From: Silene latifolia
Lineage: Eukaryota; Streptophyta; Magnoliopsida; Caryophyllales; Caryophyllaceae
Direction of reading: 5' to 3'
Length of the DNA stretch: 64,000 nucleotides
Assembly (NCBI RefSeq): GCF_048544455.1
Contig: NC_133534.1
Coordinates: 32,440,217-32,504,216 of the forward strand
The position numbers were made by a program, and so were the translations under genes. Each line of letters begins with the position of its first letter. The first letter of the stretch is position 1. Under the pieces are notes generated by a model. That model ran no database searches and had not been told where the DNA came from. It was given only the letters and a program-made list of their open reading frames with translations. Shown here one piece after another: positions 23,591 through 33,461 of this stretch.

Positions 23591-24524
23591 TGTGGAGTCT
23601 ATTGATCGAATACGAAAGAGAGGGGGGGGTGAATTGAGTATTAAAAATCTAACCCTACTTTTTCGAAATATATGATAAATAATTAATTACTTGATTTTAT
23701 GAATTAAAATCAACTAAATAATTATTTCAAGCAATATAAAAATTATGAAAACAATAAAATAGAGAGAGAGACACATGATTTTGAAGCGGTTCAGTTCCAC
23801 AAGTCGAAACCTACGTCCACTATTCTCGATTAATAATTTTTAGTACCTTTCTACGAATTACAAAAATTATCAATCCACTCGTATAATCAACACTATGATT
23901 ATAACTCAGATTGAGTATCGCTAAATACTCTAGTTTTGCTTCTTACGTTAATAAGAAAAGTACAACGATAAATACTTATCTCACGTTAATGAGTGAGTAT
24001 AATATACTTGTGTACTTAGTATCCTATAACGATTTTCCTTTGAGTGATTGACAAATTTGATGCGCAACTTTTGTTTAAGCAATAGATAATGAAAGTGAAA
24101 GCAGAAGAATATTTTTGCTTAAAAATATTTTTTCCAAAAGTCTCTTTAAATGTTGAATGAATGAGAGTATTTATAGTTGTAGGGTTTTAGGTAGATTAGG
24201 CAATGGGCCGTGCTGGGCCGGCACGCGGGCCGGCCCATCGTGCCTTCCCCCAAAATTGGCCCGGCCCAGGCACGGATATTGGGCTCCTCGGGCCGTGCCG
24301 TGCCAGGCCCACTAATCCAAACCTACGCCGCGGCCCGCTCAAGGCACGGCCATTTTCGTGCTCGGGCCGTGCCTGGCCCATGGGCTTTTCGTGCCTTGTC
24401 CGTGGGCCGGCCCATGTGCTTTAATATTTTTTTTATTTAAAAAAACGTTATATAATTGATATATTTTTAGTACTTTTTGTTTAATAAATAATGATTAATG
24501 GTTTAAATATATATTTTATTAAAT
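23591..24524 (-). repeat. truncated copia 5' LTR, copy 1
   Basis: Matches 27205-28139 of the complete LTR. It stops inside a hAT MITE, where the next duplication unit begins, so the true 5' end is absent from this copy. Confidence 0.9.
24192..24524. mobile_element. hAT-type MITE, truncated left part
   Basis: Same left terminus, TAGATTAGGCAATGGGCC, as the complete element at 27806-28481, preceded by gttttagg (24184-24191). It is cut at the duplication junction within the AT-rich interior. Confidence 0.8.
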
Positions 24525-27103
24525 AATTCCAATTTTTCCTACTCCAATAATCCTGCCCTTCTTGTTATCTCCAAAGGTGACCTTGCCACCAAAAAAAGGC
24601 TCTAGGGAAAGAAAAAGATTTTTGTCTCCTGTCATGTGCCTCGAACATCCACAGTCGAGATACCATAGATTATTTTCTTTCACCACTTCCTGCATATGAA
24701 TCAAATAAGGCTTTTAGGTACCCAAGCTAAGTTGGGTCCTTTATGGTTAGTGACTCTGTAAATTTGATCCTTCCTAACTCATACTTGTCTTATTATTCTT
24801 TTGGCTTTAACATAGGGTTGTCTTGGTCTTTGTCTAGGAAATGGAACATGAGATACTTTAGGCTTTGTCCTAGTGTTATGAACTTTAGACTTAAATGTAT
24901 GTTTTCGATTCTCATTCATTTTGTTTGATTTTGGAGGAAGAGATGAGTAATCGAAAGCCATATAATAAGTACACATAAACTCATTATTACGTTCTTCATT
25001 GTTGTCAGATTCATCTATAGTCGAGACATCATCTTCAACTATGAAATCACAAGATTCAACAGATTCGACATTCTTTTGCTTATCCAAAGCAAGTTTGACA
25101 CAATTGACTTGAATATGTCCAAGAGAACCACAAAGTAATTGCAAATCAAATATTCTGGAAGGTTGACATATTTTCTTTTTCTGAAATCACGATCAGAAGG
25201 ATTGGATTTGCATTTATCATGGTCTCTACGGCTATAGCATTCATGACCAAGTCCCATCTTCATGTTATTATCAGATTGTTCGGTAAGGAAGTTTAAAACT
25301 TTTGTGCTTCCTTCCCACTTATCATGAACTTTTCGTGCATGTAAGAGTAATTCTTTCAAGGACTCGATTTCTTTTTCACATTTCGAATGATCTACACTCG
25401 AATCCTTGGAAGAGTTACCTTTCTTAATATCTTCACGATATTTATCAAAACGTTCATTCAAGATACGTTTCTCATTATCATGTTGCTCTCTAAGTTTAGA
25501 CATGTTGTATTTGGCTTCTTCTAATTGTTTAGAAAGAAATGTAATTTCTTTCTTGTGTTCGGAAACCACACTATTTTTGCCATCCAATTCAGATTTTAAA
25601 ATCTCATTGACTTTCTTCAGCTCAGAAGTTCTAGCATCACTAGCTATAACTTTAGCTTGAATATTCTTAATGTTGAGTTTTAGTTCCGAAGTTATAACAT
25701 CACTAGCCTTAACTTTAGATTCGAGAGCGTTTTTCTCAGCATTTGTCATGTCCGAAGTTATAGCTGAAGTAGCTGTAACTTTAGATTTGAGCTTTTGGCT
25801 TTAGCTTTCAGAAGTTGGTTTTCCTCAGCAATGTCTAGGATTTGTTCCTTAAGGTCACTTAACTCTAGACTTTGTTCATGACAATGATCAAGGGTTTGTT
25901 CAAAATACTTAATTAAAGCACTCTTAGAAAGTTTCTTAACTTGCTTTTTGAGTTCAAGAAAACTTACCTCTTCATCATCGTCTGAGTCTGAATCTCCAAC
26001 AAGACACGTCTCAGCATTGGAATTATCACTTTCATTATCGCTGTCGGTGATTAGGTCAAGACTAACGTTTCTTAGGCAAAGATTGACAACTTCTTCTTCT
26101 TCTTCGGACTCGTCATCTTCAGCGTCCAAGTCTCCCCAACAAGAAGCCATCATGACTTGATTGAACTCCTTCTTTGTTTTGTCACGTTGATTTTTGTCTT
26201 TAATTTTCTTCCATGTAGGGCAATCTTTGATCATGTGATCACTATCACCACACTTGAAGCATCCACGATTTAAGAAAGACCCTTTTGACTCAGAAGTTTT
26301 CTTGGGAGTTTGCTTTATTTTGTTATTTGTTTTATTTTGATTTCGATTGAGGAAATTTTTCTTAAATCGTTTTACAAACAACACAGTTTCATCTTCAATA
26401 TCTGAAGAATCATTCTTTTTGCTAGACTCAGCTTTTAAGGCCATTTTCTTGCTTGTACCAAAGATCCTCCTTATCCCGATTGAGTAATCTCGTGAGCCAT
26501 TAAGGTTCCGAGTAGCTCTGATAGGATAACGAAGTTAGGTCCTTACATTCTTCTATAATGGACACTTTATGTCTCCATCTCGAGACATACTTCTAAGAAT
26601 TTTCCTAGCAATTTCCTGAGTCGAATGTTCTTCCTAAATTCTTTAACTCATTAATGATACTAGAAAAGCGAGAGGACATGCTGTTAACTGACTCGTTTTG
26701 CTCCATGGCAAACAACTCGTATTTTCGCATTAGTAATGTCATACGTTTCTTTTTGACAACAGAGGTTCCCTCATAGGCTAATTCTAGACCATCCCATATT
26801 TCCTTGGCAGATGAACTGGTTGAGAAATGATCGAATTCGATTGGAATCATACCATTTTGCAACAAACTTATTGCTTTTGAATTCTTCTCAGCCTTTTTAT
26901 AATCCACCTCAATATAATCCTCTTCCTTGTTTTCGACGGTAGTGCCATCAGTAGTTGCAAGTAAGATCTTATTAGGACCATTCTTGATAATCAACCAGCA
27001 CTCCTAATCGTTACCCTTAATGAAATGGGTCATCATATTCTTCCATAAACCATAGTTCGTCCCATTGAATATAAGGACACTTAAGGTGTTTGGAATCCAT
27101 TTG
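24525..27103 (-). pseudogene. copia protease fragment and gag, copy 2
   Basis: Fragments repeat copy 1: protease DCG motif (24519-24704), second knuckle and acidic tail (24779-25144), coiled coil (25039-25749), first knuckle and acidic region (25758-26444), and UBN2-type domain (26605-26994). Frame breaks are at about 25135, 25795, 26460-26485, 26515 and 26615, most of them at CAG/CTG sites where copy 1 has the intact frame. A shared TAG is at 27004-27006. The ATG corresponds to about 27101-27103. Confidence 0.85.
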
Positions 27104-27190
27104 ATAAAAATTAAATGCAGCGGAAAAACGATAAATAAACTTAAAAAAAAAAAGATCAGACTCTAGCGGTTAGGCTATCAAGAGCACGAG

Positions 27191-27203
27191 GCTCTGCTAC
27201 CAA
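27191..27203 (-). other. copia primer binding site, copy 2
   Basis: The minus strand reads TTGGTAGCAGAGC, one base inside the complete 5' LTR. Same sequence as copy 1. Confidence 0.8.
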
Positions 27204-27204
27204 T

Positions 27205-29185
27205 TGTGGAGTCTATTGATCGAATACGAAAGAGAGGGGGGGGTGAATTGAGTATTAAAAATCTAACCCTACTTTTTCGAAATATATGATAAATAATTAA
27301 TTACTTGATTTTATGAATTAAAATCAACTAAATAATTATTTCAAGCAATATAAAAATTATGAAAACAATAAAATAGAGAGAGAGACACATGATTTTGAAG
27401 CGGTTCAGTTCCACAAGTCGAAACCTACGTCCACTATTCTCGATTAATAATTTTTAGTACCTTTCTACGAATTACAAAAATTATCAATCCACTCGTATAA
27501 TCAACACTATGATTATAACTCAGATTGAGTATCGCTAAATACTCTAGTTTTGCTTCTTACGTTAATAAGAAAAGTACAACGATAAATACTTATCTCACGT
27601 TAATGAGTGAGTATAATATACTTGTGTACTTAGTATCCTATAACGATTTTCCTTTGAGTGATTGACAAATTTGATGCGCAACTTTTGTTTAAGCAATAGA
27701 TAATGAAAGTGAAAGCAGAAGAATATTTTTGCTTAAAAATATTTTTTCCAAAAGTCTCTTTAAATGTTGAATGAATGAGAGTATTTATAGTTGTAGGGTT
27801 TTAGGTAGATTAGGCAATGGGCCGTGCTGGGCCGGCACGCGGGCCGGCCCATCGTGCCTTCCCCCAAAATTGGCCCGGCCCAGGCACGGATATTGGGCTC
27901 CTCGGGCCGTGCCGTGCCAGGCCCACTAATCCAAACCTACGCCGCGGCCCGCTCAAGGCACGGCCATTTTCGTGCTCGGGCCGTGCCTGGCCCATGGGCT
28001 TTTCGTGCCTTGTCCGTGGGCCGGCCCATGTGCTTTAATATTTTTTTTATTTAAAAAAAACGTTATATAATTGATATATTTTTAGTACTTTTTGTTTAAT
28101 AAATAATGATTAATGGTTTAAATATATATTTTATTAAATATTAGTGTACTTTTTGTTTAATAAATGATAATTAATGGTTTAAATATATATTTTATTAAAT
28201 ATTAATGTATTTTTTTGTTTAATAAATAATGATCAACGGGTCATTCTTCGTGCCGGGCCGTGCCAAGCCCGTCGTGCCTTGTCCGTGCCGGGCTCCACCG
28301 TGCCTGGGCCGTGCCGTGCCTAGGCACGGATTTTTGAAGAAAATCGCGCCGGATCCTGTCTCAAGCCCAGTCGTGCCGTGCCCGTGCTTCATCGATTTTC
28401 TCACCGGGCCGTGTCGTGCGGTGCCATGGGCCGTGCCTGGCCATGCCGCCCACCGACCCGCGGCCCTTTATGCCAACTCTAGTTTTAGGGAGCAAAACCC
28501 GAGACGACTTGATGAGCAAGTCGACGGCTCCTAGGGTTTCGGCCGGACCTAGGGTTTTCCTTGGGTCCAATTCGGCCTCCTCTATCCCACAACAAATCGA
28601 GATAAAACTTAAATGAAACCCTAGGTTGCATGACGACATACATATCGTATTACAAACCAATAGTTCGTTCAATTTAAATTCTAATTAAATAATTCCAATT
28701 ATATAAATACTCTTTCATTTTTATAAAACATTTAAAAATATATTTTCCAAAAATTAACGCATCATTTTTGTCTAGCCGTAAAGTTAAAACTGTGAGGTCA
28801 TAACTTTACTAATATTTATCAAACAAAGTAAAACCATTACCGGATGACGACCTATACTATCTAATCTTCGGAAGATCTTCAGTACATGAATCGTCTCTTC
28901 ACAAGTCTCTCATCTTGAGTCTCGTGATTGGTTTCTGATCTTGATCTTTCTTGAATACAACGATCAAGTGTTCTTTGAAGTTGTACCTTCTTGGTCCAAA
29001 CTTCAAGCTTGCATCTTCGAAGTTGTACCTCATTGGTCCAAACTTCAAACTTGCGTCTTTGTAATTGTTCCTTTCTATATTAAGACTTGAGCACACAATT
29101 ACACGCATATGTTTATAATATTAAGTTCACATACAAATCATTACTGTCATTATCAAAACAATTAATTAGGACTAAAGGTCCAACA
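27205..29185 (-). repeat. copia 5' LTR, complete, with MITE insertion
   Basis: On the element strand it starts TGTTGGACC and ends GACTCCACA. Length is 1981 bp, of which 684 bp is a hAT MITE plus target duplication, so the original LTR was about 1.3 kb. Near its outer end there is a local duplication 'GTTGTACCT...TTGGTCCAAACTTCAA' (about 28978-29060). The insertion's target duplication cannot be checked because the other end is outside the window. Confidence 0.85.
27806..28481. mobile_element. GC-rich hAT-type MITE in copia LTR
   Basis: Perfect 8-bp target duplication gttttagg (27798-27805 and 28482-28489), as expected for hAT transposition. Terminal inverted repeats are TAGATTAGGCAATGGGCC at the left and, read inward from the right, TAGAGTTGGCATAAAGGGCC. 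Both ends are GC-rich with reiterated GGCACGG/CCGTGCC motifs. The middle is AT-rich with three imperfect repeats of about 66 bp. No transposase is coded, so it is non-autonomous. Short open frames in the GC ends are compositional accidents. Confidence 0.85.
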
Positions 29186-29779
29186 CATTTCTTTTACTTA
29201 CCTTAATAATTGTGTATTGTAAACTAGCTAGTGGAATGAAGGGGGTAACATTTTCATTTGTTTTCTTGACATAGTTGCTCAAAATTATTCGTTGATGCGA
29301 AAATTAAGCCTCACGGAGAATTATTTTTAAAATATTAACAAAGCATACTATTCATTAATAATTTGTTACTTCCTCCGACCCATATCAACGGATGATCTAA
29401 GCTAAAGGTAACGTTTCTTATTTGACCCACAACATTACGAGGAGGGTTTCTCTTCATTTCCTAAAAAGAAATGGAGAGGCCATTTCCTTTCGGTGGTCCA
29501 GATCTATTCTGGCATTATCAAACAGCTCAAAATTAATGGGTAAAAATAAAGGGATAATGAGGTTTGATAGAAAAAATATTATTAAATGAGTTTAAAAGAG
29601 GAAATGGAGAGAAAGAAATGGAGATGATCCATTTTGCAACATCTCCCCTACTACTAAGAAAATAAAATTCTCAAGTAGTTTTCCCGCCTAACTTACACTA
29701 CTTTTTGATGGGCCAATCTAAGTTGGGCCGTCGACTTTTAATAAATCAAATTTGCTTTTGCGTCAAGTCTAATGTATGA
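29186..29779. other. gene-free AT-rich stretch beside the copia LTR
   Basis: No coding signal. It includes purine-rich segments with 'AAATGGAGA' on both sides of about 29470-29620 and a C/T-rich segment just before the Helitron-like end at 29780. Probably old transposon debris. Confidence 0.5.
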
Positions 29780-29812
29780 CTAGTTTGAATGCCCGTGCGT
29801 TGCAACAGGGTA
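29780..29812 (-). mobile_element. Helitron-like 3' terminus (minus strand)
   Basis: On the minus strand a hairpin, CCTGTTGCAACGCACGGG, is followed by CATTCAAACTAG and then T. Helitrons are known to end in a short GC hairpin about 10 bases before CTRR and to insert between A and T; both hold here (A at 29779 on the plus strand). The matching 5' TC end was not located, so the length is unknown. Confidence 0.5.
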
Positions 29813-29979
29813 ATTAACTTATTTATAATGCAAAAAAAAACGTTATAAGCGTTTATTGTTTACATTATATGTCTAATGATTTGTTTACATATTATTAAAA
29901 TATCTCTTTCAAAAAAAAAAGATTAATATATACGTGGGTTAACTCTTATTTATAATTATATAATCACCCTACCTTATAT

Positions 29980-32480
29980 TAATCTTTCGATGTGGAACAA
30001 TTCTACTATTTATAAGTAATATGTTCACAAAAATTGGATTTTTTTTTCTGATGTGGGACAATTCTAATATTTATACGTAATATATATTTATCAAACCTGC
30101 ATTATTTTTCAATGTGGGACAAATAACATACTCAGAATTACACCATCTTTTTTGCACTTAGTTCGACATCCAACCAGAGATCTTAGTTCGACATCCAACC
30201 AGATCTCGAATACCTAATACAGACAATTGCTACTCATTATATCTAATAGTTATATTTAAATTTAGTAATATGATCAAGTACTCTCCATTAATATTTGTAC
30301 GTTGTTTTTCTTCAAAAAAAAAATTAAAATAATTGAGATACGGAAATTTTCCGTAGTACCCCTTAGTTTTGTTAGATTTTCCATGTTACCCTTACTTTTA
30401 AAAATCTGCCCATGGTACCCTTGAGGTTCCATTTTTTTGCCCATGGTACCCTCTAATGTAAAGGCTGTTAAATGAACGTTAAGTTTGATGGCGTGACAAT
30501 AAAATAACAATTAAAAAATAATACCCCTTTTATTGTTTTATTGGTACGGATATCTCTCTTTTAAATGCAAATTTAATTAACTATATCATTATAACATTGG
30601 AAATTTCTCATGGTAACCTTGAACTTTGATAGATTACACATGCTACCATTATTGACGTTTGTTTTCTATTTTTTTATCATAATTAAAATATATGCAAATG
30701 ATAAGAACCTATACTCTAATGATAGAATATTTTTTAACACAATTCTAATTATATTATTTAAACATTGTATATTTACGGATTTACCACACCTACATTATTT
30801 TTCAATATGGGTCATATAAATTCTATAGGTAGAAAATATAATGATATAAACTTTTAAGAGCTCTAAAAGACAATACTTTTTGGGTTGATGCCTAAGTTCC
30901 AAGGATGCTCATAGAATCACCCACCTTATGCTATATTTTGATGTGGGAAAATTCTATTTTTTATATGTAGTATATTTATCACACCTATATTATTTTTCAA
31001 TGTGGGAGATATAACATACTATGAAATACACCATCTTTAAAATGTGCAAATTATATGAAATCTATATATACTCTAATGATAGCATTTCTTACCATGAATC
31101 TAATAATATTATTTTCATAATTTTTTTACCGACATTATTTTGTCAAATGAAATTTAAAAGTTTTTATATGAAAATTAGAAACATCACTTGAATATAAAAT
31201 AAGAAATACATAGTATATATTATAATAACTAAAAGATTTTCCAAACATTAACTTAGGTTAGAAATCATTATTATAAATACTTAAGGGAATCAAAAGATTT
31301 TGGGTTATGATTTCTATTTATAATCATAAGATCACCATGCCTTACGGTAATCTTCCGATGTGGGACAATTTTAATATTTATACATAGTATATTCACCACA
31401 CTTACGTTACTTTTCAATGTATGACAAATAACATACTAACTACTAAGTACACCATTTTTTTTGTACTTACTTTGAGATCAACCCGATTTAATAATGAGAA
31501 AATACAATACAATACAATATACACTCTAATGATAGCATTTTTTTGTCACAATCTAATTATATAATTTTCATACGATATTTTTTTTCAAATGAAATATAAA
31601 GTTTTTATATCAAAATAATAAACATCACTTTAATATAATATAGAAACTGTATATATATGGGACATTTCTATTATTTATATATAATATATTCACAACACCT
31701 ACATTATTTTTCAATGTGAGACATATAACATACTAAAAAGTCTATATCTTTTATATCAAAAAAATTTTTGGATTAATACCTAAATTTCAAGGATGTCTCC
31801 CATTTATATTTATAGAATCACCCTACCATATACTATTATTTTAATGTGAGATACATAATTTAATTATTTAGACGTAGTATGTTCATAATGCCTACATTAT
31901 TTTTCAATGTGAAAGATATAACATACCAAGAAATACATGTCTCTTCTTAAAAAACCACTATTGTATACATATTATTTTTCTTTGAAGGTAAAAACCACTT
32001 AGTCTCGATCATTAGATATGGATCTCTACATCGTACATATAACGACTCATTAAAGCTCTATTACTGCATTCAGAAGACAACCATTAGTAAAATCTTTAGT
32101 TTTGTATTGTGTCAGGAGACTACCATTAGTAAAACCTTTTATTTTTATTCTTAACTCTTTCCCGAGTAATTCCCAACGATTTCCACTTTGTTTTTATATC
32201 ATATCGTAGATAACGATAGAAAATCTTAAGAGCTCTTTAAAACAATATTTATGAGACTCAAAAATATTTGGTGGATACATAAGTTCCAAATATGCATCCT
32301 ATTTATAATCATAGGATCACATCACCTTATACTAATCTTTCGATGTGGGACAATTCTACTATTTATATGTAGTATATTCACCACACCTACTTATTTTTCA
32401 ATGTGGGACAAAACATACTAAAAATTATACAATTTTACGTATTAAGAAGTACACCATCTTTAACATGTGCAAATAATATG
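29980..32480. repeat. degenerate tandem array built on GATGTGGGAC...CAATGTGGGAC
   Basis: Seven or so imperfect units at about 29985, 30048, 30937, 31357, 31657, 31841 and 32341. Each has GATGTGGGACAATTCTA, a short AT spacer with TAGTATATTCACCACACC, TACATTATTTTTCAATGTG, and often ACACCATCTTT. Longer blocks with CTCTAATGATAGCATTTTT and TATAATCA...CACC are repeated as well. No coding potential. A block with 'CCCATGGTACCCT' (30340-30440) interrupts it. Confidence 0.75.
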
Positions 32481-32753
32481 AAATTTATACTCTAAGGATA
32501 GCATTTTTTAACACAAAGCTAATTATATTATTTTCATATTTTTTTTAACGATATTTTTTTGCCAAATGAAATGTAAAAGTTTGATATAAAAATTGGAAAT
32601 ATCACTTGAATATTATTTAGGAAATATACATATTATAATAATTAAAAGATTTTTGACTTTATTTTTTACATCAAAAATTTTACTTTCCTAAATTGATTTT
32701 TGATGATGTGGACGCTCTCAGATCGCTCGAAAAAACTCTCTTTTATATATATA

Positions 32754-32784
32754 CTAGATTTAATGCCCGTGCGATGCACGTGCC
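32754..32784 (-). mobile_element. Helitron-like 3' terminus (minus strand)
   Basis: On the minus strand the hairpin CGTGCATCGCACG is followed by GGCATTAAATCTAG and then T. It has the same layout as the end at 29780. The adjoining CGCTCGAAAAAACTCTC (about 32725) recurs, slightly changed, at 35384. Confidence 0.5.
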
Positions 32785-33213
32785 ACTTGTTAGAATCTCT
32801 TATAACTATTTTTAGTTATAATACAGATTTAATTATTTATACATTAAGAGATTCTAAATGCTTTGTCAAATGCAAAAATTAAAGGAAATACTTTCAAAAT
32901 ATAACTTTCGAAATAAGCCAGCTATTAATATAAATTTCTCTATTTACCCATTTATGGTGCACTTATATAGAATAAACTTTCGGAAGAATAGATTTTGTTT
33001 TGAGAAATGCAAAAACGAAGTTTATAGTTGGTAAGCAAGTAAAAAAAATAAGCTAGAGAATTATACGTAGTAATGACAAAAGGAATTTGTTCCCATCATG
33101 TAAGAAAAACTTATAGCCTTAACCTACCATTCGTAAGTTATTATTGAAAACTTGAAGATGCATTGGGTTTATATGCACAATCAACTGTTACATTAATTAA
33201 TTTTATCTCAATG
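32785..33213. other. gene-free AT-rich stretch
   Basis: Probable interior of a Helitron-like element; no open frame of note and no further repeat recognised. Confidence 0.4.
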
Positions 33214-33221
33214 TCTAAAAG

Positions 33222-33355
33222 CAGTGGCGGATCCAGGTTTTGAGTAAAGGGGGACATTTATACATTAAAATTCAAATATCGTCTTGATTTTATGGTTCTA
33301 TTTTGTTTTTTGTGTTTGTGTTTATGTTGTTTCTGTCTCTGGGTTGTGTTTATCG

Positions 33356-33394
<39 letters not shown>

Positions 33395-33453
33395 TCACGT
33401 GTGGGCACGTGCCCTCACTGCCCCCCCCCCCCCCCCCTCCAAATCCGCCCCTG
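33222..33453. mobile_element. hAT-like MITE with poly-T and poly-C tracts
   Basis: Ends CAGTGGCGGATCCAGG and, read inward from the right, CAGGGGCGGATTTGGAGG. Flanks are tctaaaag (33214-33221) and cctaaaag (33454-33461), an 8-bp target duplication with one difference. Inside are a run of over 30 T (about 33359-33393) and 17 C (33421-33437). No transposase. Open frames across the homopolymers are artefacts. Confidence 0.7.
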
Positions 33454-33461
33454 CCTAAAAG

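Larger units (their letters stand above)
20902..24524. repeat. 3.6-kb tandem duplication, unit 1
   Basis: This segment (protease, gag, primer site, truncated LTR with the left part of a hAT MITE) is repeated head to tail at 24525-28139. The junction reads ...TTATTAAAT/AATTCC, joining MITE sequence to protease sequence, with only a few bases of overlap. The two units are nearly identical apart from scattered differences, mostly at CAG/CTG. Confidence 0.93.
24525..28139. repeat. 3.6-kb tandem duplication, unit 2
   Basis: Second unit of the duplication starting at 20902. It leads into the complete copia LTR, whereas unit 1 ends at the junction. Shared defects (DCG protease motif, TAG in gag, hAT insertion) were present before duplication. 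Confidence 0.93.
1..29185 (-). mobile_element. SIRE/Maximus-type Ty1/copia retrotransposon, decayed and nested
   Basis: The element reads right to left and continues past the left window edge. Its 5' LTR is at 27205-29185 (plus strand TGTGGAGTC ... GGTCCAACA). Then come a primer site, gag with a CCHC knuckle and long coiled coil, protease, integrase, reverse transcriptase and RNase H, in the copia order PR-IN-RT-RH. The pol stop is at 142-144, followed by 141 bp of 3' sequence with no polypurine tract, so the 3' LTR and possibly an env-like region lie outside the window. A gypsy element (222-17837) splits the RNase H end. A 3.6-kb segment is duplicated in tandem. Nonsense codons, frameshifts, a YVND reverse-transcriptase motif and a DCG protease motif indicate a dead copy. 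SIRE assignment rests on gag type, LTR start and element order. Confidence 0.85.

Noticed and set aside
24196-24440. Overlapping open frames with Gly/Pro/Arg-rich products, also at 27810-28054 and 28219-28672
   Set aside because: They sit in the GC-rich ends of a non-coding hAT MITE and follow from base composition.
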